Assembly (NCBI GenBank): GCA_029238215.1
Contig: JAQWGN010000004.1
Coordinates: 1 to 53,926, forward strand
Reading direction: 5' to 3'
DNA: 53,926 bases
From: Flavobacteriaceae bacterium
GTDB taxonomy: Bacteria; Bacteroidota; Bacteroidia; Flavobacteriales; Flavobacteriaceae
The translations under genes were made by a program, and so were the position numbers. Below, in pieces: positions 1-8,632 of the stretch. Position 1 is the stretch's first letter. Every line of letters starts with the position of its first letter. Under the pieces are notes generated by a model that worked only from the letters and a program-made list of their open reading frames with translations, was not told the DNA's origin and did not search any database.

Positions 1-304
1 TGGAAAAGAAGAACCGAATTGGACTGACTATGGTTGGATTTTCATTTCTCTTATGTATTTGGGACTATATTTTTACCAAAAGAATTACAAATATTTGACC
101 ATTGAAAACGGAATTATAAACGTAAATGGACCATTCGGAAAGAAAATAAATCTGACCGAAATTAAGCGGATTAAAAAATTTGCTGGAGATTATATATTAA
201 AAACTGACAAAAAAGAATTGACTATAAACACACAAATAATCGACCCAAAATCTTTGACGGAATTGAATGCTGAATTGGAGAAGTTAGATGTGGAATGGAA
301 TTAA
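1..304 (+). CDS. Hypothetical membrane-anchored protein, 5' end missing
   Basis: The reading frame is open from base 2 of the window, so the gene almost certainly begins upstream and only its last 100 or so codons are seen. An ATG at 53 lies inside a hydrophobic stretch and is an unlikely start. The visible part has one membrane-like segment (WIFISLMYLGLYFY, bases about 29-76) followed by a short charged, beta-rich domain of about 75 residues. This membrane segment plus small soluble domain resembles bacterial PH-like domain proteins, but I do not recognise a family and assign no function. It is followed 12 bases after the stop by a palindromic spacer related to the one after the next gene. 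Confidence 0.6.
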   Translation, partial: GKEEPNWTDYGWIFISLMYLGLYFYQKNYKYLTIENGIINVNGPFGKKINLTEIKRIKKFAGDYILKTDKKELTINTQIIDPKSLTELNAELEKLDVEWN

Positions 305-450
305 AAAACGTTTTACAACAATGTATAACCGCAATTACGGCGGATTCGACTACGTCCGAATCCACTCGGATTTTCGAGCGTCAGTGCTTAATTGAGAAAT
401 AGTAACTTAAAACCCGTAACTGACGGTTATACGAGACCGTTACCTGCAAG
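305..450. repeat. Palindromic spacer, cassette-like unit 1
   Basis: This non-coding spacer between two hypothetical genes is dominated by inverted repeats. GTATAACCG at 323-331 is perfectly repeated inverted at 424-432; CGTCAGT at 379-385 pairs with ACTGACG at 419-425; and GGATTCG at 342-348 pairs with CGAATCC at 357-363. It begins with AACAATGTATA (317-327), which recurs at 1407-1417 after the next gene, and ends with GTTACCTGC (439-447), whose inverse GCAGGTAAC is at 1401-1409. It does not fit the consensus core of integron attC sites. Confidence 0.65.
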
Positions 451-470
451 CTGAACAAAAAACAAACAAT

Positions 471-1391
471 ATGAAGAAAATAATACTCTTAGGAACTTTA
501 ATAATGACTATTGTTTCTTGTCAACAATCTAAAAAGTATGAATATGTTGAACTTGGAACAAAGGAATCAATCTTTGGTGGAACTGAACGTGACGAAAAAG
601 ATGGAGTAACAATAAGAGCAAAAACTGATTCTACCGCATATTTAGAAGCTTATCAAAAGTTTTGCATTTCCGAAAAAGTATCTAAAGATATGGAAGAAGC
701 TTATGGCAGTTCTGCTACCAAACCGACTGATTTCAAACTATTGGATGAGCAAGGAAATAATATTGCATTGACCATCAGTTTTGACAAAATGGACTCATTA
801 AAAATGAGTGTTCGTTCTCGAATATTTGAAATGAAAAACTCATTGAAAGAAAGTGCAAATGCCTATAAAGAAAAAGAAATTGAAGATTTTAAAAATTCCG
901 TAAAAATTGACAGCTCTAAAATCAAAGAATTAGAACCGTTCTTCAATTCGAAAAAAGACGAATTTGACCCGGACGGTTTAGTTTGGCACAAACCAAAATC
1001 AGCACCGAAATACACTAATCGAAATGGAATTTATTGCTATTTCCAATCAAATAATGGAATGCCAAGTAATCTAAGATTGAGACTTCAATATCACGCTGAT
1101 GATTGGTTGTTTTTCCATAAAGTACAGTTTTCTATAGACGGAAAAGCGTATGAGTTTATTCCAATGGACACAGAAACTGATTCAGGAAATGGTGGACGAA
1201 TTTGGGAATGGTTTGATGAATCTATGGGCAAATCTAATACTGAATTACTTGATGCTCTTGCCAATGCTAAGTCTGCTAAGATGAAACTCATAGGACGACA
1301 ATACCACGACATAAAAACAATTACTTCAACTGAAATTCGAGATATTAAAAGAACATTGGACTTGTACAAAGCAATGGGAGGAAATTATTAA
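471..1391 (+). CDS. Hypothetical lipoprotein
   Basis: A 306-residue protein with a typical lipoprotein signal: two Lys after Met, a hydrophobic stretch, then a lipobox ending in Cys17 (TIVSC), so it is probably anchored in the cell envelope. The rest is hydrophilic, with a Lys/Glu-rich, probably helical stretch at about residues 100-155 followed by a mixed domain rich in aromatic residues. I do not recognise the family and give no function. The gene is flanked by an inverted 9-base sequence (GTTACCTGC at 439-447 and GCAGGTAAC at 1401-1409) and by related palindromic spacers, so it may have arrived as a cassette. The ATG at 471 is the natural start because it leads directly into the signal peptide. 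Confidence 0.7.
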   Translation: MKKIILLGTLIMTIVSCQQSKKYEYVELGTKESIFGGTERDEKDGVTIRAKTDSTAYLEAYQKFCISEKVSKDMEEAYGSSATKPTDFKLLDEQGNNIALTISFDKMDSLKMSVRSRIFEMKNSLKESANAYKEKEIEDFKNSVKIDSSKIKELEPFFNSKKDEFDPDGLVWHKPKSAPKYTNRNGIYCYFQSNNGMPSNLRLRLQYHADDWLFFHKVQFSIDGKAYEFIPMDTETDSGNGGRIWEWFDESMGKSNTELLDALANAKSAKMKLIGRQYHDIKTITSTEIRDIKRTLDLYKAMGGNY

Positions 1392-1562
1392 AAAAAGCCA
1401 GCAGGTAACAATGTATATAAAAAATAGCGGTTTAATTGCTAAAACAAAAGTATAAACATAAAACAAAGGTCAGTGTAAATCCGAAAGGTTTGTGAGTAGA
1501 AATCCGCTACTATTCATAGCTAAATCGGTGCAAAGACCCCCAGCTAAACTCCACCTATGCCA
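1392..1562. repeat. Palindromic spacer, cassette-like unit 2
   Basis: A non-coding stretch between convergent genes. It carries GCAGGTAAC (1401-1409) and AACAATGTATA (1407-1417), both matching elements of the spacer at 305-450. It also has an inverted pair TAGCGG (1425-1430) / CCGCTA (1504-1509) about 75 bases apart, repeating the idea of a long palindrome with a large loop. The sequence from about 1510 to the next gene has no clear feature, and I see no intrinsic terminator for either flanking gene. Confidence 0.5.
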
Positions 1563-2654
1563 TTAAAGAAGCCGCTTTATCCGCAAACCTAGATCGCGCC
1601 TTAGACGTGTACTCATTGGTTTTAGTGTTGTGGGGTAAAGCAAGACTACTGCGGTAATGCCCACAACAAATAAAATAGCACCCGGTACGGCTACCTCCCA
1701 ACTCAAGGATTGCTTGTAATATTTATACAATCCAATACTGGTAAAACTTCCATACAAGACAACGTAGTGTACAATGTAAAGGGATAATGTTTTTGTACCA
1801 ATTTTTTGCCAGAGGCTTTGCTTTACAAAGGGTTCTAATAGCATAAATACTCCTATAAGCATGAAGACATCGCCAAGGTGGATGAACAAGAAATTGTTGT
1901 ACGAAACCTGTTTTAGTAATTCACTCGATAGTGTTGTAGATAGTGAATGAAGTAACGCGGTGGAGTAGAAGGAAAAAACAAATCCAATTAAAATAAAACC
2001 AAAGGCCCAGCGGTACAATTTTTCTGGTTTGTTGGGCATTAAAAAAGCAATGCCTGCACCAACACTTACATAGCCCAACCAAGGAAGCAGGTAAAAAACA
2101 GCACCGTGCGCTTTGGTTAAATATGCGGCAACAAACAAGGGTAAGTTTTCAAATACAACATCTTTGTACAGTGGTTCTGTAATAAAAATGCCAATGGTAA
2201 AAGCAATAAAAAGTACAGGACGCAACTTGCCAAGAGTGTTAAAAAGCAAGTACAGCACCATAGAAAACAGCAATCCACAACCAATAATTTGTAGCACATC
2301 GGGGCGTAAAAATGGTTTTGTTATCCGTCCGGTTGAAAGGAAATAGGGAAGGCTTAGGCGTAAGGCGTAGCCCCATAAAATCAGCTCTATGGCACGTTTT
2401 AATCCCTTACGAAGTCTTGGATTATGCCAACCAACAACAGAATTTTTTTGAAGCAAAAACATAAAAACCCAACCTGTTATGGTAAAAAAAACAGGTGCAG
2501 TAATGCCACGAAAATAGAGCCAAATCCGGTAAACCGGATTGTTAATGTCTAGGGTAGAGGTATCGAGAAGCCCACTTACAAAGTGGCCTTGGAGCATCAT
2601 TAAAATGGCAAAAGCGCGAAGGGCATCAATAAAATATAGCCGTTGCGAAGCCAT
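1563..2654 (-). CDS. DUF1624-family multipass membrane acyltransferase
   Basis: A 363-residue protein with about ten hydrophobic segments and the N-terminal signature of the heparan-alpha-glucosaminide N-acetyltransferase (DUF1624) catalytic family: RLYFIDALRAFAI followed by LQGHF with a conserved His at residue 24. Members move acyl groups from the cytoplasmic side to acceptors across the membrane; the acceptor here is unknown. The start is 5 bases after the argH stop, so it is probably the last gene of the arg operon or at least transcribed with it. Nothing links its chemistry to arginine, and the neighbourhood may simply be convenient. An acyltransferase-3/OpgC-like assignment is the main alternative. 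Confidence 0.75.
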   Translation of the reverse strand: MASQRLYFIDALRAFAILMMLQGHFVSGLLDTSTLDINNPVYRIWLYFRGITAPVFFTITGWVFMFLLQKNSVVGWHNPRLRKGLKRAIELILWGYALRLSLPYFLSTGRITKPFLRPDVLQIIGCGLLFSMVLYLLFNTLGKLRPVLFIAFTIGIFITEPLYKDVVFENLPLFVAAYLTKAHGAVFYLLPWLGYVSVGAGIAFLMPNKPEKLYRWAFGFILIGFVFSFYSTALLHSLSTTLSSELLKQVSYNNFLFIHLGDVFMLIGVFMLLEPFVKQSLWQKIGTKTLSLYIVHYVVLYGSFTSIGLYKYYKQSLSWEVAVPGAILFVVGITAVVLLYPTTLKPMSTRLRRDLGLRIKRLL

Positions 2655-2659
2655 TTGTG

Positions 2660-3943
2660 CTAAAAGTTTTTGTCGAATTTTTCTTGGATTGATGAAAGTG
2701 AAAGGTTTCCTATACTTCCAATATGTGTATGAGTAAGCCCTTTTGGAGCACTAAATGTTCCATCTTCAACCTGTTGTCCAACTTGCTTATACGCATCCCT
2801 AAAAGGCACACCTTGCTGTACCAATTCATTAAGAGCATCAACAGTAAAGGCATACGTATATTTATCATCCTCCATGATGTTCTTATGAATTACAATCTCT
2901 TTTATACTGCTATTTAAAATAGTAAGACAGTCTTTAAGACTATCGATACCTTCTAACATTTTTCCTTTAAACAATTGCATATCACGGTGATAGCCACTAG
3001 GTAGATTTTGCCCTAACAGTGCGAAATCATTAGCAAGCCCTTGAATTAAGGCACATTTCCCTCTGATTAATTCAAAAATATCTGGGTTTTTCTTGTGTGG
3101 CATAATACTCGACCCTGTTGTAAGGTGGTCAGGAAAATGTATAAAATTAAAATTCTGACTCATATACAAGCAAACATCCATAGAAAAACGGCCAAGCGTA
3201 GCGGCCAATGAGCCCATAGCACCGGCAGTAATGCGTTCTGTTTTTCCACGACCCATTTGTGCGGCAACAGGATTTATTTTAAGGGTGTCAAAACCCAATG
3301 CTTTTGTTGTTTGTGCTCTATCTATTTGGAATGAACTGCCATAGCCCGCAGCACTACCCAAAGGATTCTGATCACAAATAGTATATGCAGCATTAATAAG
3401 TGTGATGTCGTCTATTAATGATTCGGCATATGCTGAAAACCACATGCCAAATGATGACGGCATGGCAACTTGTAAGTGAGTATAGCCAGGTAGCAATTCA
3501 TCCTTGTGTGTTTCAGCCAATGTTAACCATGTGTCAAACAATTCTTTAGTAAGGGATTTTATTTCTAAAATTTCATCCTTCAACAATAACTGCATGGCAG
3601 TAAGTACTTGATCGTTTCTAGAGCGTGCAGTATGTATTTTTTTACCTACATCTCCTAAATGTTCAGTAAGTAAGTGTTCAATTTTAGAATGGATGTCCTC
3701 AAAATCTTGTTCTATACTAAAATCATCTTCCAATACGAGTTTCATAATCGCATCAAGCGCATCACATAATTGTTTTGATTCTTCGTTTGTAAGCAAGCCT
3801 ACACTTGCCAACATTTGCGCATGGGCTTTAGAAGCGACTACATCATAGGGAGCTAAACGTACATCCCAAAGCCTGTCATCTCCAACAGTAAATCTGTCTA
3901 CATCTTCAGTGACTGATGTTTTTTTCTTTTGCCAGAGTTTCAT
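2660..3943 (-). CDS. argH: Argininosuccinate lyase
   Basis: Splits argininosuccinate into arginine and fumarate, the last step of arginine synthesis, in the cytoplasm. The 427-residue protein has the fumarase/aspartase superfamily signature GSSIMPHKKNPD at residues 277-288 (carrying the catalytic Ser loop), the TARSRNDQ substrate-binding motif at 105-112 and the conserved catalytic His in YTHLQ at 154-158. It is somewhat shorter than the usual 450-460 residues but has all signature blocks. Its ATG overlaps the argE stop by 4 bases, indicating translational coupling. It is the last clear arginine enzyme of the operon. Confidence 0.96.
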   Translation of the reverse strand: MKLWQKKKTSVTEDVDRFTVGDDRLWDVRLAPYDVVASKAHAQMLASVGLLTNEESKQLCDALDAIMKLVLEDDFSIEQDFEDIHSKIEHLLTEHLGDVGKKIHTARSRNDQVLTAMQLLLKDEILEIKSLTKELFDTWLTLAETHKDELLPGYTHLQVAMPSSFGMWFSAYAESLIDDITLINAAYTICDQNPLGSAAGYGSSFQIDRAQTTKALGFDTLKINPVAAQMGRGKTERITAGAMGSLAATLGRFSMDVCLYMSQNFNFIHFPDHLTTGSSIMPHKKNPDIFELIRGKCALIQGLANDFALLGQNLPSGYHRDMQLFKGKMLEGIDSLKDCLTILNSSIKEIVIHKNIMEDDKYTYAFTVDALNELVQQGVPFRDAYKQVGQQVEDGTFSAPKGLTHTHIGSIGNLSLSSIQEKFDKNF

Positions 3944-5001
3944 AATGCTTGTTTTAAAATGGATATATACAATGGAATTGCTTCTTCTAATTCGTGTACA
4001 TAGATAAATTCATCTGCAGTATGGGATCTCAATGAATCTCCAGGACCTAGCTTAAGGGAATGACATGACAGTACCGCCTGATCTGATAGGGTAGGTGAGC
4101 CATACGTCTTTCTATCCTTTGCAATGCCAGCTTTTACCAAAGCATGGTCAATTGGAATAGAGGAGGAGTTTAATCGAAGTGAGCGTGCTTTGACTTCACA
4201 TGGTGCTTGTTGTACGATAGCACTAATTTCTTCATTGGTGTACATATCATTAACACGTACATCAATAACAAGTTTAACAGCCGCAGGAACAGCATTGTGT
4301 TGTTTTCCTGCTTGTACCTGTGTAACGGTTAGTTTAACAGGGCCAAGCGCGTCTGAAACTCGATCAAAATCTAGTTTTTGAAACCAATCTATAACTCCAC
4401 CAATTTTATAAATAGGGTTATCCTCATTTGGGTGTGCAGCATGACTAGCCGTACCTTGAATTGTTGCATCGAATACAACCAATCCTTTTTCCGCAACAGC
4501 CAAGTGCATTTGTGTAGGTTCCCCCACAATAGCCGTATCAATTTTTGGCAGTGTTTTAAGTAAACTATTCAAGCCATTTGGCCCGGAAGTTTCTTCTTCA
4601 GCAGTAGCCGCAACAACCAAATTATAGGCCATATCTTCTTGCTCATAGAAATATACAAATGTTGCTAGCAAACAGACCAAGGCACCACCAGCGTCATTGC
4701 TTCCAAGCCCATAAAGCTTTCCATCTTCAATGGCCGACTTATATGGATTGCGTGTATAACCACTATTGGGATATACCGTGTCATGGTGTGAGTTGAGTAG
4801 CAAATAAGGTTTTGCAGGGTCTTCATGCTTATTTACAGCATAAATATTGTTTTGTTGTTGGTTACAAACTACTCCGTGCTGTTCTAACCATGCCTTAATA
4901 TGAGCAGCTGTTTGGTCTTCACTGCTCGAAAGGGAGGGCGTATCAATCAGCTGTTGAAGGAGTGTTATGGCTTCTTGTTGAAGTTGCTTGATTCGATTCA
5001 T
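3940..5001 (-). CDS. argE: M20 metallopeptidase, acyl-citrulline/acyl-ornithine deacylase
   Basis: A 353-residue M20-family zinc deacylase. Metal ligands are visible: His72/Asp74 region (SHHDTV), Asp103 (SNDAGG) and the Glu cluster 135-137 (AEEETSG). In organisms with an ArgF' transcarbamylase such as the one encoded just upstream, this enzyme removes the acyl group from N-acyl-citrulline rather than from N-acetylornithine; that substrate is inferred from the neighbours. Overlaps of 4 bases with both argB and argH place it firmly inside the operon. A generic M20 peptidase is possible by sequence alone, but the context makes ArgE by far the best call. Confidence 0.9.
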   Translation of the reverse strand: MNRIKQLQQEAITLLQQLIDTPSLSSSEDQTAAHIKAWLEQHGVVCNQQQNNIYAVNKHEDPAKPYLLLNSHHDTVYPNSGYTRNPYKSAIEDGKLYGLGSNDAGGALVCLLATFVYFYEQEDMAYNLVVAATAEEETSGPNGLNSLLKTLPKIDTAIVGEPTQMHLAVAEKGLVVFDATIQGTASHAAHPNEDNPIYKIGGVIDWFQKLDFDRVSDALGPVKLTVTQVQAGKQHNAVPAAVKLVIDVRVNDMYTNEEISAIVQQAPCEVKARSLRLNSSSIPIDHALVKAGIAKDRKTYGSPTLSDQAVLSCHSLKLGPGDSLRSHTADEFIYVHELEEAIPLYISILKQAL

Positions 5002-5774
5002 TTTAATACGGTTTTGATTGCGTTTTTATTAATCAACGCATCTACGTTACTGATGATTACATCACCTACACCATTTTTACGTGCGTCAAAGCCATTGCTT
5101 AACTTTGGAACCATCCCTTGATGAATAATTTTTTTATCAATCAATTTGTTCATTTCAATTTCTGTTAGCGAAGATATTACATCTGTTGGATTTGAAATGT
5201 CATGCAATACTCCTGCATGCTCAAAACAATAAAATAGACGAACATCAAAGATTGCATTCATTGCAATAGCAACTTGCGCAGCAATTGTATCAGCATTGGT
5301 GTTGAGGAGTTGTCCATTTTTATCATGCGTAATTGCACATAAAACAGGAACAAAGCCTTGCGTAATCAATGAGTCAAATACTCCAGTATTCACATGAATA
5401 ATATCGCCAACCAATCCATAGTCAATGTCTGTTACTGGGCGTTTTAGGGACTGGATACAATTTCCATCCGCTCCACTTAATCCCAACGCATTTACGTCTT
5501 GGTCTTGTAGCGCTGCTATGATTTTCTTATTCGAAAGCCCAGCGTAGCTCATCACAGCGACATCAAGCATATCAACATCAGTAATACGCCTTCCATGAAT
5601 CATTTTTGGTGTTAGCCCCAATTTTTTGGCAAGCCCAGTAGCGTGTCTTCCTCCGCCATGAATTAAAATTTTAGCTCCGTCTAAAGAAGCAAAAGCGGAT
5701 AGTACTTTATCTAATGCTTTAGAATCATTAACCAAGTGCCCACCTACTTTAACGATATGTAGGTTCTTTTTCAC
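4998..5774 (-). CDS. argB: N-acetylglutamate (acylglutamate) kinase
   Basis: A 258-residue amino acid kinase that phosphorylates N-acylglutamate. Seen: the N-terminal KVGGHLV phosphate loop, the GGGRHATGLAKKLG substrate loop at about residues 40-54, and NTNADTIAAQVA near residue 185, characteristic of acetylglutamate kinases. The usual N-terminal arginine-sensing helix of feedback-inhibited ArgB proteins is absent: the protein begins only about five residues before the first beta strand. This suggests weak or no allosteric inhibition (inference). It overlaps argF' and argE by 4 bases each. Confidence 0.94.
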   Translation of the reverse strand: MKKNLHIVKVGGHLVNDSKALDKVLSAFASLDGAKILIHGGGRHATGLAKKLGLTPKMIHGRRITDVDMLDVAVMSYAGLSNKKIIAALQDQDVNALGLSGADGNCIQSLKRPVTDIDYGLVGDIIHVNTGVFDSLITQGFVPVLCAITHDKNGQLLNTNADTIAAQVAIAMNAIFDVRLFYCFEHAGVLHDISNPTDVISSLTEIEMNKLIDKKIIHQGMVPKLSNGFDARKNGVGDVIISNVDALINKNAIKTVLK

Positions 5775-6712
5775 GATAACAAATTTTTAAGCACAGCTGC
5801 TGCTGCATAGGTTCTGTTATTTGCTTGTTCAATGACCTTTGAAGTTGGATGGTCCAGGACGCCGTCTGACACAACTACATTTCTGCGTATAGGCAGGCAG
5901 TGCATAAAAGCTGCATTATTTGTCAACTTCATTTTTTCAGGTGTTAGCATCCAAGTATTATCTGTTCTAAGGATTTGTCCATACTGTTCGTATGAAGACC
6001 AGTTTTTGGCATATACAACATCTGCATCCTTTAACGCCTCATCTTGATTATGAATGACAGGGATGTTTTTTGTAATTCGCGGATCTAAATCATAACCCTT
6101 AGGGTTTGCAATAATAAAATCAGCATCCAAGTGCTGCATCATTCTTGTAAAGGAGTTTCCAACGGCATGTGGTAAAGCCTTAGGATGTGGTGCCCATGTT
6201 AGTACAACTTTTGGTTTTGCAGGAAGTGATAATTCAGAAAGTGTCAACGCATCTGCAAGTGCTTGTAATGGATGTGCTGTTGCACTCTCCATATTAAGTA
6301 TTGGCACTGTAGCGTGTTCAATAAATCGTTGCAAGACTTGCTCTGACTCATCTTTGTCTTTGTCCGTAAGTGTGGCAAAAGCTCGTATGCCCACAACATC
6401 GCAATACTGTGACACTACTTGAGCCGCTTCTTTTACATGTTCTGAACGAAGTCCCTCCATGATGGTTTCGTTTTCGTATTCAATTGCCCAAGCTTCATTG
6501 CTAAAATTCATGACCATGACATCCATTCCCAACAAACGCCCTGCTTTTTGGGTGCTAAGTCGGGTTCTTAAACTAGGATTAAAAAATAAAAGTCCAAGAG
6601 TTTTACGTTTTCCAATAGTTTCAAACTGATATGGATCTGCTTTAATTTTCTGTGCAAGTTTTACTTGTGCATCAAAGCTTGTTAAGTCATCAAGTGTTAA
6701 AAATTGTTTCAT
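5771..6712 (-). CDS. argF': N-acyl-L-ornithine carbamoyltransferase (ArgF')
   Basis: A 313-residue aspartate/ornithine carbamoyltransferase family enzyme. It has the carbamoyl phosphate motif SLRTRLSTQ (47-55), HPLQ (147-150) and HCLP (271-274). Its closest family pattern is the Bacteroidota/Xanthomonas type that carbamoylates N-acylated ornithine, consistent with the acyl pathway genes around it and the absence of any plain argF. In the family, Pro90 (Bacteroides, succinyl) or Glu92 (Xanthomonas, acetyl) in the segment before Glu-His controls acyl specificity. Here the aligned residue is Ser90 (LRSEHV), so acetyl versus succinyl cannot be decided from sequence. It overlaps argD and argB by 4 bases. 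Confidence 0.92.
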   Translation of the reverse strand: MKQFLTLDDLTSFDAQVKLAQKIKADPYQFETIGKRKTLGLLFFNPSLRTRLSTQKAGRLLGMDVMVMNFSNEAWAIEYENETIMEGLRSEHVKEAAQVVSQYCDVVGIRAFATLTDKDKDESEQVLQRFIEHATVPILNMESATAHPLQALADALTLSELSLPAKPKVVLTWAPHPKALPHAVGNSFTRMMQHLDADFIIANPKGYDLDPRITKNIPVIHNQDEALKDADVVYAKNWSSYEQYGQILRTDNTWMLTPEKMKLTNNAAFMHCLPIRRNVVVSDGVLDHPTSKVIEQANNRTYAAAAVLKNLLS

Positions 6713-7833
6713 AGTTCTTGTTCTAAAGCCTTGAAAAACTGGTTAAAATGTTTTTGTTCAATGGTAAGCGGTGGTAAAATTCGCAACAATTTTTTGTTGC
6801 TGCTTCCTCCAGTAAAAATACCGTGATTATAAATAAGCCTTTTTCGTAGTTCACCAACTTCAAAGTCAAATTCAAGTCCAAGCATCAAGCCTTTTCCCTT
6901 AATTAATTTAACTCCTTTTAGTGTTTTACTTCTCTCCATAAATGCTTCACCAAGTGCTTCAGCGTGCGTAGTCAATGATTTCTTTTTTAACACTTCCAAT
7001 ACGGCAAGACTCGCTTGACACGCCAAGTGATTTCCTCCAAAAGTAGTTCCAAGCATCCCATACCATGGCTTGATTTTTGGATGTGCTAATATTCCACCAA
7101 CAGGAAATCCATTACCCATTCCTTTTGCCATAGAAATGATATCTGGTGTTACACCATAGTGTTGAAAAGCAAAAAACTTTCCGGATCGTCCAAACCCTGA
7201 CTGTACCTCATCGGCAATAAAGCAAGTGTTGGTTTCATTACAGCTTTTTTCAACATGCTTCATGAACTCATGCGTTGGCATATCGAGTCCCCCAACTCCT
7301 TGAATAGCTTCGATAATAACCGCACATACATCACCTTTTTTTAGCGTTTCTATTAGCGCTTTTTCATCTCCGAACTCTAAAAACTCAACGTCTTGTTGTG
7401 CGTTTAATGGCGCTATTATTTTTGGTGTGTCTGTTGCAGCAACTGCAGCACTTGTTCGTCCGTGAAACGAATTTTTAAAAGCAACTATTTTGGATTTACC
7501 TGTATAAAACGATGCTAGTTTAAGAGCGTTTTCATTTGCTTCTGCTCCAGAACTACACATAAATAATTGATACCCTTCACATCCAGACTGCGCTTCAATT
7601 TCATTTGCTAGTTGCACTTGCAAGGGATTATGAATCGCATTTGAATAAAAACCTATTCTAGAAAGTTGTTTTCGTAACCTTCTTTTATACACCGGATGCT
7701 GATGCCCAATACTAATCACAGCATGGCCACCATACAGGTCCAAGTATTTTTTACCATCAGCACCATAAACATACATTCCTTTAGCACGTACGGGAGTAAC
7801 ATCATAAAGCGGGTAAACATCAAATAATGGCAT
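6709..7833 (-). CDS. argD: N-acyl-ornithine aminotransferase
   Basis: A 374-residue class III PLP aminotransferase converting N-acylglutamate semialdehyde to N-acylornithine. The PLP-binding Asp is in ADEVQSG (Asp208), the Schiff-base Lys is Lys237 (SMAKGMGNG), and the SSGAEANENALKLA block (94-107) binds PLP phosphate. The ATG is 2 bases from the proC stop and the end overlaps argF' by 4 bases. Family members can also act on ornithine itself; with proC next door, a dual arginine/proline role is possible but not shown. Confidence 0.92.
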   Translation of the reverse strand: MPLFDVYPLYDVTPVRAKGMYVYGADGKKYLDLYGGHAVISIGHQHPVYKRRLRKQLSRIGFYSNAIHNPLQVQLANEIEAQSGCEGYQLFMCSSGAEANENALKLASFYTGKSKIVAFKNSFHGRTSAAVAATDTPKIIAPLNAQQDVEFLEFGDEKALIETLKKGDVCAVIIEAIQGVGGLDMPTHEFMKHVEKSCNETNTCFIADEVQSGFGRSGKFFAFQHYGVTPDIISMAKGMGNGFPVGGILAHPKIKPWYGMLGTTFGGNHLACQASLAVLEVLKKKSLTTHAEALGEAFMERSKTLKGVKLIKGKGLMLGLEFDFEVGELRKRLIYNHGIFTGGSSNKKLLRILPPLTIEQKHFNQFFKALEQEL

Positions 7834-7835
7834 AA

Positions 7836-8630
7836 TTAATCTTGTGCTATTTCATTAATTTTTTGAAATGATGCCACGATTCCCTGAATTAAGGATGAGC
7901 TCAAACCTTGGTGTTCCATCTCGTTAAGCCCTTCAATAGTACATCCTCTTGGCGTGGTCACTTTATCGATTTCTTCTTCTGGGTGTGCGCCAGTTTCAAT
8001 TAATAACGATGCCGCTCCCATAGCAGTATACATAGACATTTTCATTGCTTCATTGGCATCAAAACCTAGCTGTACACCTCCTTGAGTAGTTGCTCTAATA
8101 AGTCGCATCCAAAATGCGATTCCAGAAGCGCAAATTACTGTAGCAGCACGCATGTGTTGTTCTTCAATCACAATACTAGTTCCAAGCCCATTAAAAATTG
8201 CCTCAGCTACAGGCATGCGTTCTTTACCCTTTTTATTTGCGCACAAGCAAGTCATCGACTTCCCGACTGAAATGGCTGTATTTGGCATTGAACGAATCAA
8301 GAAGGTATCAGGACCTACGACTTTTTCCATTTTTGACAATGAAAATCCAGTAACTGTAGAAATCAGTACGTGGTTTTCATGAAGACTGTCTTTTATTTCT
8401 GTAAGAACAGTGGTCAATTGTCTTGGTTGTACTGCCAAAATAATAATGTCAGATTTCTCAACAGCTTCTTTGTTGTCAGTTGTGATATACGTATTCGCAT
8501 ACTCGGTCCAAGTCGTAATACTATCAAGTGATCGACGCGTAAGGTAGAGCTGCGTGATGCTATTGTTGGTTATTAAGCCCCGTCCAATGCTTAACCCTAA
8601 ATTTCCGGCTCCTATAATGGCTATTTTCAT
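7836..8630 (-). CDS. proC: Pyrroline-5-carboxylate reductase
   Basis: Makes proline from pyrroline-5-carboxylate with NAD(P)H. The 264-residue protein starts with the Rossmann motif IAIIGAGNLGLSIG and has the C-terminal dimer/substrate signature around TPRGCTIEGLNEME (about residues 229-242), standard for ProC. It sits between argC and argD with 2-base gaps on both sides, so it is a true member of the arginine operon. This links proline output to arginine control, probably through the shared glutamate-semialdehyde branch. No proA or proB is in the window. Confidence 0.94.
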   Translation of the reverse strand: MKIAIIGAGNLGLSIGRGLITNNSITQLYLTRRSLDSITTWTEYANTYITTDNKEAVEKSDIIILAVQPRQLTTVLTEIKDSLHENHVLISTVTGFSLSKMEKVVGPDTFLIRSMPNTAISVGKSMTCLCANKKGKERMPVAEAIFNGLGTSIVIEEQHMRAATVICASGIAFWMRLIRATTQGGVQLGFDANEAMKMSMYTAMGAASLLIETGAHPEEEIDKVTTPRGCTIEGLNEMEHQGLSSSLIQGIVASFQKINEIAQD

Positions 8631-8632
8631 AG

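Noticed and set aside
305-450. Integron attC site
   Set aside because: The boundary sequence GTTACCTGC does not fit the attC core GTTRRRY, and no integrase gene is in view, so I describe it only as a palindromic spacer.
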